Part shown: positions 7,618 through 15,505 of the stretch, in pieces
Position numbering within the stretch: position 1 is the first letter of the stretch
How the letters are laid out: every line of letters starts with the position of its first letter
Origin: a bacterium
GTDB lineage: Bacteria; Bacillota; Clostridia; Lachnospirales; Lachnospiraceae
Assembly (NCBI GenBank): GCA_004562765.1
Contig: SFRL01000050.1
Span: 1 to 22,464, forward strand
Length of the DNA: 22,464 nucleotides
Reading direction: 5' to 3'
Position numbers and translations under genes: made by a program
Notes under the pieces: model-generated
The model's input: only the letters and a program-made list of their open reading frames with translations
Databases searched by the model: none
What the model was told of the DNA's origin: nothing

Positions 7618-9111
7618 TTATTGAATGGACAAGTATGAATATCCCATCAGGCTCTCGTCCACCTCGCGGGCAACTTCACGTCCCTCGCGGATCGCCCATA
7701 CGACGAGGGACTGTCCGCGGTGCATATCACCTGCAGTGTAGACGTGATCTACATTCGTCTTATATTTCCCGGTCTCGGTCGCCACGTTCGTACGCTCATT
7801 CACATTCACGCCAAAGGCCTTAGTGACGTAGGCCTCACTGCCGAGGAATCCGGCTGCGATCAGTACGATGTCCGCCGGCAGCTTTTTCTCACTGCCCTCC
7901 ACCTCGCGCATCATCATGCGTCCGGTCTTCTCATCCTTCACACTCTCCAGACGGACGGTCACCAGCTCCTTCAGATTGCCGTTCTTATCTTTCACAAACT
8001 CCTTCACAGTGGTCTGATAGATACGCGGGTCGTGTCCGAATACCGCGATCGCTTCCTCCTGACCGTAATCGGTCTTGCAGACCTTGGGCCACTCCGGCCA
8101 CGGGTTGTTCTCTGCACGGGTATCGGGTGCCTTCGGCATCATTTCCAACTGTGTCACGGAGGCAGCACCCAGACGGATGCTGGTACCGACACAGTCATTT
8201 CCGGTGTCACCGCCGCCGATGATGACCACATGTTTATCTTTCACATCCACATATTTTTTATCCTTCAGATCAGAATCAAGAAGACTCTTTGTCACACCGC
8301 TGAGGAAATCCACCGCAAAATAAATGCCCTTTGCGTCTCTTCCGGGCACCTTGATATCTCTCGGATTTTTCGCGCCGCACGCGAGGATCACACGGTCATA
8401 GTCCTTAAGCAGCTTCGCCGGCTTGACATCCTTTCCGACATCTGCGCCGGTAACAAAAGTCACACCCTCCTGCTCCATGATCCGGATCTTACGATCGATA
8501 ATATGCTTCTCCAACTTCATATTCGGAATGCCGTACATGAGCAGTCCGCCAACACGGTCTGCGCGCTCATAGACACTTACTGTATGCCCGCGCTTGTTGA
8601 GCTGGTCTGCCGCAGCCAGTCCGGCGGGACCGGAGCCGATGACTGCCACCTTTTTGCCGGTGCGCACCTTCGGCGGTTTTGCATCTGCATAACCGTGCGC
8701 ATATGCATATTCAATAATACCGTGTTCATTTTCTTTTGTCGTGACGCTCTCGCCATAATTTCCACATGTGCATGCCGCCTCACACAATGCCGGGCAGACA
8801 CGGGATGTAAACTCTGGGAAATTGTTCGTCTTTTTCAGGCGGTGATACGCCTGCTCCCAGTTACCGCGATATACAAGGTCATTCCACTCCGGCACCAGAT
8901 TGTGCAGCGGGCAGCCGCTCGTCATACCCATGATCGTCATGCCCGCCTGACAGAACGGTACTCCGCAGGACATACATCTCGCACCCTGCTCCTGCTGTTC
9001 CTCGAGGGAAAGCGGTGTATGGAACTCGCGGAAATTTTTGATGCGTTCCTTCGGATCGACCGCCTTGGCAGTCTTTCTCTCATAATCTAAAAATCCAGTC
9101 GGTTTTCCCAT
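7618..9111 (-). CDS. gltD: Glutamate synthase small (beta) subunit, GltD
   Basis: The 497-residue FAD protein takes electrons from NAD(P)H and passes them through iron-sulfur clusters to GltB for reductive conversion of glutamine plus 2-oxoglutarate to two glutamates. The N-terminal iron-sulfur domain shows cysteines at 46, 49, 54, 67 (CMSCGVPFCQ, GCPLHN) and 106, 110, 114, 116 (CPALCEAACTCG). A first Rossmann motif VIGSGPAGLAAADQL (about 155-170) binds FAD and a second, IIGGGDTGNDC (about 298-308), binds NAD(P)H. The C-terminal TAGDMHRGQSLVVWAIREGR is the usual FAD-contacting end. Length is normal for GltD. It follows gltB by 15 bp with GGAGGGG ahead of its ATG and ends before a strong terminator. 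Confidence 0.97.
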   Translation of the reverse strand: MGKPTGFLDYERKTAKAVDPKERIKNFREFHTPLSLEEQQEQGARCMSCGVPFCQAGMTIMGMTSGCPLHNLVPEWNDLVYRGNWEQAYHRLKKTNNFPEFTSRVCPALCEAACTCGNYGESVTTKENEHGIIEYAYAHGYADAKPPKVRTGKKVAVIGSGPAGLAAADQLNKRGHTVSVYERADRVGGLLMYGIPNMKLEKHIIDRKIRIMEQEGVTFVTGADVGKDVKPAKLLKDYDRVILACGAKNPRDIKVPGRDAKGIYFAVDFLSGVTKSLLDSDLKDKKYVDVKDKHVVIIGGGDTGNDCVGTSIRLGAASVTQLEMMPKAPDTRAENNPWPEWPKVCKTDYGQEEAIAVFGHDPRIYQTTVKEFVKDKNGNLKELVTVRLESVKDEKTGRMMMREVEGSEKKLPADIVLIAAGFLGSEAYVTKAFGVNVNERTNVATETGKYKTNVDHVYTAGDMHRGQSLVVWAIREGREVAREVDESLMGYSYLSIQ

Positions 9112-9126
9112 TTCCTGTTCCCCTCC

Positions 9127-12100
9127 TTAACGTTTTGCATTTGCATAAAATGCTTCGATCTGCGCCTGTTCAGAGCTCAAGCCTTTCTCTTCCATCTGTA
9201 CGATCGCCATCATCATCCGGTTGTAATCATAAGGGATGATCTTCTTGAATTTCGGCAGATAGTCCGCAAAATTGTCAAGAATCTCCTTGCCCTTCTCGGA
9301 GTTGGTCAGCGTCACATGTTCTTTGATCAGCTCTTTGAGTTCAAGCACATCATATTTGCTGGTCAGCGCTTCGGTAAACACCATTTCCTTATTCGTTCTG
9401 GTATAAAGATCATTATCCTCATCCAGCACATAGGCGATACCGCCACTCATACCTGCCGCAAAGTTCTTTCCGGTTTTTCCGAGCACAACGACGCGTCCGC
9501 CGGTCATATACTCACAGCCATGGTCGCCGACGCCCTCTACGACCGCGATCGCACCGGAATTGCGGACACAGAAACGCTCGCCCGCAACGCCGTTAATAAA
9601 CGCTTTTCCACTGGTCGCACCGTAGAGTGCCACGTTACCGATAATGATATTTTCATCCTTTTTATAGGTTACACCTGCGGGCGGATAGACGATCAGTTTT
9701 CCTCCGGACAAGCCCTTTCCGAAATAGTCATTGGAATCGCCCACCAGTTCCAGCGTCAGTCCCTTCGGAATAAATGCGCCAAAGCTCTGTCCGCCTGCAC
9801 CCTTACATTTTACAACAAAGGTATCATCCTCCAGAGTCGTTCCGTATTTTTTCGTGATCTCGGAACCGAAGATCGTGCCGAGTGAACGGTCGGTATTTGT
9901 GACCTCCACCTCGATGACACGCTTCTGTCCGCTCTCCAGCGCACTCTGGAACTGTTTTAACAGCACCGTCTCGTCCTTTGTCTTTTCCAGTTCAAAGTCA
10001 TAGACCTTCTTCGGATTAAAGGTGAATTTTTCCTTTGTTCCGACATACGGGTTATATAAAATATTGGAAAGATCCACTTTTTTCTGCTTCTCATTCAGGT
10101 CGTCACGAACACGTAAAAGATCACTTCTGCCCACCAGCTCATCGACGGTACGCACGCCCAGACGAGCCATGTGCTCTCTCAGATCCTCTGCGATAAAGCG
10201 CATGAAATTCACCACGTACTCCGGCTTTCCTGCAAAACGCTTACGAAGCTCCGGATTCTGCGTTGCCACACCTGCGGGGCAGGTGTCCAGATTGCAGACA
10301 CGCATCATGATACATCCCATCGTTACAAGGGGCGCTGTCGCAAAACCGAATTCCTCTGCACCCAGCATTGCCGCGATCGCTACATCACGTCCGCTCATCA
10401 GCTTACCGTCTGTCTCCACACGTACCTTTTCCCGCAGACCGTTCATGATCAGTGTCTGGTGTGTCTCGGCAAGTCCAAGCTCCCAGGGAAGTCCCGCGTT
10501 ATGGATGGAGCTTCTGGGTGCCGCACCGGTTCCTCCGTCATATCCGGAGATCAGAACGACCTGTGCACCGGCCTTTGCCACACCGGCTGCAACGGTTCCT
10601 ACACCGGCCTCAGATACAAGTTTTACGGAAATACGAGCATCCCGGTTGGAGTTTTTCAGGTCATAAATGAACTGCTCCAGATCCTCAATAGAGTAAATAT
10701 CATGATGAGGCGGCGGTGAGATCAGGGACACACCGGGTGTGGAATGTCTCGTCTTTGCGATCCACGGATACACCTTTGCGCCGGGCAGATGTCCGCCCTC
10801 TCCGGGCTTTGCGCCCTGCGCCATCTTGATCTGGATCTCCTGGGCACTGACAAGATAGGTACTGGTAACACCGAAACGTCCACTCGCCACCTGTTTGATC
10901 GCTGAACAGCGGTTCAATCCGTCAGGACCGGGTTTCAAACGGTCTAAGCTCTCTCCACCCTCACCGGTATTGGATTTTCCGTGGATCATATTCATGGCGA
11001 TCGCCAGCGTCTCATGTGCCTCCTGTGAGATGGAACCGTAGCTCATCGCGCCGGTCTTAAAACGGGTCACGATGGAAGCGACACTCTCCACCTCCTCGAT
11101 GGGCACACCCTTCTTCGGATAGTTGAAATCCAGCATACCGCGGATATAGTTGCGGTTTTCCAGCTCGTTGACTGCCTTTTCGTACTCCTTGAACATCTCA
11201 TAATCACCGCGCTTTGTGGACTCCTGCAGCAGATGGATCGTCAGCGGATTGTACAGATGCTCATCCGCACCGCTGCGCATGGAATGACGTCCGACGGAAT
11301 CCAGCGTCAGATCATTTTCCAGTCCCAGCGGGTCATATGCCTCAGAGTGCAGGAAGTTGACCTGCTCCTCGATATCCTTTAACGTAATACCGCCGATCCG
11401 GCTCACTGTATTCGTAAAATATTTATCTATGACGGCCTTATCAATACCGATCGCCTCAAAGATCTTGGAACCCTGATAGGACTGGATCGTGGAAATCCCC
11501 ATCTTTGCAGCAATCTTTACAATACCGCCGATGACTGCATGATTATAGTCCTCAATGGCTGCATAGTAATCCTTGTCAAGCAGATGCTCATCCACAAGCT
11601 GCTTTACCGTATCCTGTGCCAGATACGGGTTGACCGCGCAGGCTCCATAGCCCAGCAGCGTCGCAAAATGATGCACTTCATGCGGCTCACCGGACTCTAA
11701 GATAATGGCAAGCGCCGTTCTCTTTTTCGTAACGACCAGATGCTCGTGCAGCGCTGCCACCGCCAGCAGCGACGGGATCGCCACATGGTTTTCATCCACA
11801 CCACGGTCAGACAGGATCAAAATATTCGCACCGTCACGGTATGCACGGTCCGCCTCGACAAAGAGTCTGTCGATGGCCTTTTCAAGACTTGTATTCTTAT
11901 AGTAAGTGATCGGAATGTCCGCCACATGGAAGCCTTCTTTGTTCATGGACCGGATCTTCATGAGATCCGTATTGGTCAGGATCGGATTATTGACCTTGAT
12001 CACATGACAGTTTTCGGGTTTCTCCAGAAGCAGGTTACCATCCTCTCCGATATAAGTCGTTGTCGATGTAACGATCTTCTCCCGGATGGAATCGATCGGC

Positions 12101-13683
12101 GGATTTGTCACCTGCGCAAACAACTGCTTGAAATAGTTGAACAGCGGCTGATATTTTCCATCCAGTACGGCAATTGGAATGTCCATACCCATGGCGCTGG
12201 TGGATTCTCCGCCGTTCTGCGCCATCGGCAAAATGACTTCTTTTAAGGACTCATAGGAATAGCCAAACGCCTTCATCATGCGCTGGCGTTCCTCATAGCT
12301 GTACTCCGGCACGCGCTGGTTCGGAATACGCAGATCCGAAAGCTTCACCAGATTCCGGTCAAGCCACTCGCCGTAAGGCTGCTTGCCCGCATAGTAATTT
12401 TTCAGTTCCTCATCATCGATGATGCGTCCCTTGACGGTATCCACAAGGAGCATCTTTCCGGGGCGCAGACGATCCTTTGCCACGATATGTGTCGGATCGA
12501 TATCCAGCACGCCGACCTCAGAAGAAAGGATCAGCTGGTCATTGTCGAGCACATAATATCTGGACGGGCGCAGACCGTTGCGGTCGAGCACGGCACCCAT
12601 GATATCTCCATCGGAAAACAGAATGGACGCGGGGCCATCCCACGGCTCCATCATCGTCGCATAATACTGGTAAAAATCTTTTTTCTTCTGGCTCATCAGA
12701 TGGTTGTTCGCCCAGGGCTCCGGGATCATGATCATCACTGCCAGCGGCAGCGGCATGCCATTCATAACCAAAAACTCCAGCGTATTGTCTGTCATCGCAG
12801 AGTCAGAGCCTTCCGTATTGATGACCGGCAGCACTTTTGTGAGCTGATCATGCAGTTTGCCGGAGGTCATCGTCTCCTCGCGGGCAAGCATCTTATCCGC
12901 ATTACCGCGAATCGTATTGATCTCACCGTTGTGCACGATAAAACGGTTCGGATGCGCGCGCTCCCAGCTCGGATTTGTATTTGTACTGAAACGGGAATGT
13001 ACCATTGCGATCGCAGACTCATAATCCGGATCCTGCAGATCATCGAAGAACAGCCGCAGCTGATCTACGAGAAACATTCCTTTATATACGATCGTACGAC
13101 TGGAAAGTGATGCCACATAAGTAACTTCACTACTCTGCTCGAACACACGGCGGACGATATATAACAGCCGGTCAAAATCCAAACCCTTCGCCACATGCTC
13201 CGGACGTTTGATAAACGCCTGCATGATATAAGGCATACAGTCTCTTGCTTTCTGTCCCAGCACATCCGCATGGGTCGGCACTTCACGCCAGCCCAAAAGC
13301 TCCAGCCCCTCTTTTTCCACAATGACCTCAAACATCTTTTTCGCCTGATTGCGCTTGAGCTCATCCTGCGGGAAGAAAAACATTCCCACACCGAAATCCC
13401 GATCACCGCCGAGCTCGATGCCAAGCGTTTTTACTGCCTTGGAGAAAAACTTGTGTGAAACCTGTAACAGTATTCCGACACCGTCACCGGTCTTTCCCTC
13501 CGCGTCCTTTCCGGCTCTGTGCTTCAGATTTTCTACGATCTTTAACGCCTGCTCAACGGTCGCATGGCTCTTTCGTCCTTTGACATCCACCACCGCACCG
13601 ATACCGCAGTTGTCATGCTCAAACGCCGGATCATAAAGACCCTGTGCATGCTGTTTGCTTTCATCTACCACATGTTCTCTCAT
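9127..13683 (-). CDS. gltB: Glutamate synthase large (alpha) subunit, GltB
   Basis: This 1518-residue enzyme has the standard length and all four domains. Cys26 in DNCGIGAV is the expected N-terminal nucleophile of the class II glutaminase domain (about 26-430) after removal of a 25-residue propeptide. A central domain follows, then the FMN-binding synthase domain (about 830-1200, with GEGGESLDRL, SGYDGGTGAAPRSS and the iron-sulfur motif CIMMRVCNLDTC, C-x5-C-x4-C), and a C-terminal GXGXG beta-helix (about 1260-1480, e.g. GAGGQSFGAFIPKG, MTGGRVVVLG). It releases ammonia from glutamine and channels it to 2-oxoglutarate; electrons come from GltD. The ATG at 13683 has only a weak adjacent GGGGA; a much better AAGGAAGGAG lies 42 bases upstream beyond a hairpin. 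No earlier in-frame ATG, GTG or TTG exists before a stop. Confidence 0.98.
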   Translation of the reverse strand: MREHVVDESKQHAQGLYDPAFEHDNCGIGAVVDVKGRKSHATVEQALKIVENLKHRAGKDAEGKTGDGVGILLQVSHKFFSKAVKTLGIELGGDRDFGVGMFFFPQDELKRNQAKKMFEVIVEKEGLELLGWREVPTHADVLGQKARDCMPYIMQAFIKRPEHVAKGLDFDRLLYIVRRVFEQSSEVTYVASLSSRTIVYKGMFLVDQLRLFFDDLQDPDYESAIAMVHSRFSTNTNPSWERAHPNRFIVHNGEINTIRGNADKMLAREETMTSGKLHDQLTKVLPVINTEGSDSAMTDNTLEFLVMNGMPLPLAVMIMIPEPWANNHLMSQKKKDFYQYYATMMEPWDGPASILFSDGDIMGAVLDRNGLRPSRYYVLDNDQLILSSEVGVLDIDPTHIVAKDRLRPGKMLLVDTVKGRIIDDEELKNYYAGKQPYGEWLDRNLVKLSDLRIPNQRVPEYSYEERQRMMKAFGYSYESLKEVILPMAQNGGESTSAMGMDIPIAVLDGKYQPLFNYFKQLFAQVTNPPIDSIREKIVTSTTTYIGEDGNLLLEKPENCHVIKVNNPILTNTDLMKIRSMNKEGFHVADIPITYYKNTSLEKAIDRLFVEADRAYRDGANILILSDRGVDENHVAIPSLLAVAALHEHLVVTKKRTALAIILESGEPHEVHHFATLLGYGACAVNPYLAQDTVKQLVDEHLLDKDYYAAIEDYNHAVIGGIVKIAAKMGISTIQSYQGSKIFEAIGIDKAVIDKYFTNTVSRIGGITLKDIEEQVNFLHSEAYDPLGLENDLTLDSVGRHSMRSGADEHLYNPLTIHLLQESTKRGDYEMFKEYEKAVNELENRNYIRGMLDFNYPKKGVPIEEVESVASIVTRFKTGAMSYGSISQEAHETLAIAMNMIHGKSNTGEGGESLDRLKPGPDGLNRCSAIKQVASGRFGVTSTYLVSAQEIQIKMAQGAKPGEGGHLPGAKVYPWIAKTRHSTPGVSLISPPPHHDIYSIEDLEQFIYDLKNSNRDARISVKLVSEAGVGTVAAGVAKAGAQVVLISGYDGGTGAAPRSSIHNAGLPWELGLAETHQTLIMNGLREKVRVETDGKLMSGRDVAIAAMLGAEEFGFATAPLVTMGCIMMRVCNLDTCPAGVATQNPELRKRFAGKPEYVVNFMRFIAEDLREHMARLGVRTVDELVGRSDLLRVRDDLNEKQKKVDLSNILYNPYVGTKEKFTFNPKKVYDFELEKTKDETVLLKQFQSALESGQKRVIEVEVTNTDRSLGTIFGSEITKKYGTTLEDDTFVVKCKGAGGQSFGAFIPKGLTLELVGDSNDYFGKGLSGGKLIVYPPAGVTYKKDENIIIGNVALYGATSGKAFINGVAGERFCVRNSGAIAVVEGVGDHGCEYMTGGRVVVLGKTGKNFAAGMSGGIAYVLDEDNDLYTRTNKEMVFTEALTSKYDVLELKELIKEHVTLTNSEKGKEILDNFADYLPKFKKIIPYDYNRMMMAIVQMEEKGLSSEQAQIEAFYANAKR

Positions 13684-13694
13684 ATGCGTTCCCC

Positions 13695-13725
13695 GTAACC
13701 GTCCGACCGTGACCGGAACGGCTAC
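13695..13725 (-). promoter_or_regulatory. Leader hairpin between Shine-Dalgarno and gltB start codon
   Basis: On the minus strand GTAGCCGTTCCG pairs with CGGACGGTTAC (8+3 bp, one bulged T, one G-U) around an eight-base loop. The strong GAAAGGAAGGAG (13726-13736) lies immediately 5' of it and the gltB ATG 11 bases 3' of it. Folding would bring the two closer together. Confidence 0.55.
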
Positions 13726-13777
13726 TCCTTCCTTTCGTCATTATTATGATCTGCACGCGATCGTTTTCCTGCAATTA

Positions 13778-13806
13778 AATATAGCGCAAAACACAATTTG
13801 CGTCCA
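13778..13806 (-). promoter_or_regulatory. Candidate promoter of gltB-gltD
   Basis: On the minus strand TGGACG (13801-13806), 17 bases, TATATT (13778-13783). Four of six -35 positions match consensus. The predicted leader is about 88 bases. Confidence 0.45.
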
Positions 13807-13941
13807 TCCCATGTTTTCATCAAATTATCTGATTGTTTTCTTTTTTACTCATATATAGTATTATTATCTGACAATATAATGGAATTTTTCTTCTGATATC
13901 AGCTTTCAGAAACAATTTGAGCGGTGTTTGGAAAGAAAAAC

Positions 13942-14004
13942 CTAATAAAATAAAGCGAGAAAAACAGTCATTTCACAAATTGTGTCTGAATTGTTTCTCT
14001 CGCT
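13942..14004 (-). terminator. Terminator of the topoisomerase-HAD-CPBP unit
   Basis: On the minus strand AGCGAGA plus AAACA-type arms (13990-14004 with 13954-13968; one A-C mismatch, one G-U) form a long stem. A smaller CACAA/TTGTG hairpin (13974-13984) sits inside the loop. TTTATTTTATT follows on the minus strand. It ends the unit 33 bases past the CPBP stop codon. Confidence 0.75.
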
Positions 14005-14037
14005 ATATTGCATTATTTTAAGAAAACAGATGTGTTT

Positions 14038-14865
14038 TTAGTCTTTTTTGAAATTTTTAGCATACAATCCTGCAACCAGAGCAACGATCACCAGCAGGAT
14101 GACTGTCACCGGCAGAAACCATGCACTGCCAGGCTGCAGCCCTGCCAGAAAGCCCGTTTCACCGCGCAGCAATGACAAAATGTTCGCAGCAATATGCCCG
14201 CACATGACTACGCGCACATCCCTGTAGTACTCCATCAAAATGCCGAGCACCAGCCCGAGGGCACATGCATAGATCGTCTGCACAATATTCATATGGATCA
14301 ACCCGAAAATGAGCGCGGAGCCAACGATAGCTCCACTACGCCCCATCATATTTCGCAATCGTCCAAATACAATGTCCCGGTACAAAAGCTCCTCGGCAAC
14401 CGGCGTGATCAGTCCCAGTGACAGGATCTCCCATCCCAGACTTGAAGAATAAAATGCCTGCTCCACTGTCTGGTAGCTTCCCGATGCCTGCTTCAGTTCT
14501 GTCAGCGCGATCAGATTGTTCATCCCGATGCCTGCACAGCCGAGCAACAGCACAGCCATCAGCACGCCCCCTGCCAGATGCCCGGATACGGGTGCCGTGA
14601 ATACCTTCCTTTTTTCTCCACTCTCTGTGGTCTCTCCATGTATAAAGCAAAACCAGAGAACAAAAAACGCCGCCAGGGAACCCATTCCCTGCCGTTTTAC
14701 CGCATCGATCTGTGCGGCGTTCGGAAGCAGTCCCACCAGCATATTTACGATCTGGCAGACCAAAAAATAGGCAAAGATCGGATAGACGAGCGCCAGGGCG
14801 CTTCGACGCTCACGATCATTCCTGTATCCAACGGAATAATCATTCGGTTTTCGCTTCGGATTCAT
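14038..14865 (-). CDS. CPBP family intramembrane metalloprotease (CAAX/Rce1-like)
   Basis: A 275-residue integral membrane protein with about seven hydrophobic segments and the CPBP signature motifs. Glu158-Glu159 and Arg163 are in TPVAEELLYRDIVFGRLR, His191 in FGLIHMN, and His224/Asn228 in GHIAANIL. In this family (Abi/CAAX) these residues form the putative metalloprotease site in the membrane; some members confer bacteriocin self-immunity, but substrates are generally unknown. The open frame extends 11 codons upstream to 14898; GGAGG nine bases before ATG 14865 makes that the start. Its first 26 bases overlap the end of the HAD phosphatase gene, which suggests coupling. A hairpin terminator follows it. 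Confidence 0.9.
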   Translation of the reverse strand: MNPKRKPNDYSVGYRNDRERRSALALVYPIFAYFLVCQIVNMLVGLLPNAAQIDAVKRQGMGSLAAFFVLWFCFIHGETTESGEKRKVFTAPVSGHLAGGVLMAVLLLGCAGIGMNNLIALTELKQASGSYQTVEQAFYSSSLGWEILSLGLITPVAEELLYRDIVFGRLRNMMGRSGAIVGSALIFGLIHMNIVQTIYACALGLVLGILMEYYRDVRVVMCGHIAANILSLLRGETGFLAGLQPGSAWFLPVTVILLVIVALVAGLYAKNFKKD

Positions 14866-15505
14866 CCAGATATGCCTCCACTTCCTCCAGCGTATCAAAA
14901 ACAGCTACTGCTCCTGCCTCGTACAATTCTTCCCGCGTGCCGAATCCATACGTCACTCCAACGCAGTCGATCCCCGCCTTCACAGCTCCGACCGCATCAT
15001 ATTTCGTATCTCCGATCAGCACCACTTCCGCACGATCTGTGACGTTCATGCGGCGGAATGCCTCCTCCAGAACCAGGATCTTTTCCCTGCGCTCCGGTCC
15101 GACCGAAGCGCCCACAATGTCGTCAAAATAATCTGCAACGCCCTTGTTTTTCAAGATCTGTATGCAGTTGCGCTCAGGCTTGGAAGATGCAAGCCCGATC
15201 GTGTAACCCTTTTCTTGCAGATGCTGTAATGTCTCTCTGACCCCCGGATACAGCTCACACTGATTCATTCCGATCGAGTCATAGTATTCACGATACTTTG
15301 CCACCGTCGGCTCGATCTTTTCAGCGGGAACATGATATTTCTGATCAAACATAAGTGCCAGCGGCGGACCGATAAAGCACCGCAGTGACTCCAGATCCGG
15401 CTCATCAATGCCCAGATACTCCCGCAGTGCATATTGTACACCCTTCGTGATTCCCTCCTGTGAATTGATCAGTGTTCCGTCCAGATCAAACAATACTTTC
15501 TTCAT
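14840..15505 (-). CDS. HAD family hydrolase, phosphoglycolate phosphatase / PpaX-like
   Basis: The 221-residue cytoplasmic phosphatase has HAD motif I VLFDLDGTLINS (Asp7 and Asp9), a small helical cap after it (the PGMB/Gph subtype), motif II GLASSKPE (about 110-117), a motif III lysine near RREKILVLEEAF (about 144-155), and motif IV VLIGDTKYDAVGAVKAG (about 161-177). This pattern fits the Gph/PpaX group acting on phosphoglycolate, pyrophosphate or related small phosphates; the exact substrate is not determinable. Its ATG overlaps the stop of the upstream topoisomerase gene by one base (TAATG), with AAAGGAG ten bases upstream, so it is translationally coupled to that gene. Confidence 0.9.
   Translation of the reverse strand: MKKVLFDLDGTLINSQEGITKGVQYALREYLGIDEPDLESLRCFIGPPLALMFDQKYHVPAEKIEPTVAKYREYYDSIGMNQCELYPGVRETLQHLQEKGYTIGLASSKPERNCIQILKNKGVADYFDDIVGASVGPERREKILVLEEAFRRMNVTDRAEVVLIGDTKYDAVGAVKAGIDCVGVTYGFGTREELYEAGAVAVFDTLEEVEAYLDESEAKTE

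Larger units (their letters stand above)
13684..13941. other. gltB leader and upstream intergenic region
   Basis: Together with the downstream-gene terminator this forms a 354-bp gap between gltB and the CPBP protease gene. Nearest gltB are the leader hairpin and Shine-Dalgarno described separately and a candidate promoter at 13778-13806. The rest (about 13807-13941) is AT-rich with no open frame, riboswitch or tRNA-like fold I can recognise. Confidence 0.6.

Noticed and set aside
7720..9090. 456-codon open frame on the plus strand opposite gltD
   Set aside because: It is antisense to an unambiguous gltD, and its translation has no recognisable family and a skewed Cys/His/Ile-rich composition, as expected from complementing biased codons.
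13791..13984. Repeated CAATTTG/CAAATTG-like words in the gltB upstream region
   Set aside because: Short AT-rich words with irregular spacing; they do not match the Rex or other operators I know, and one set belongs to the terminator hairpin.
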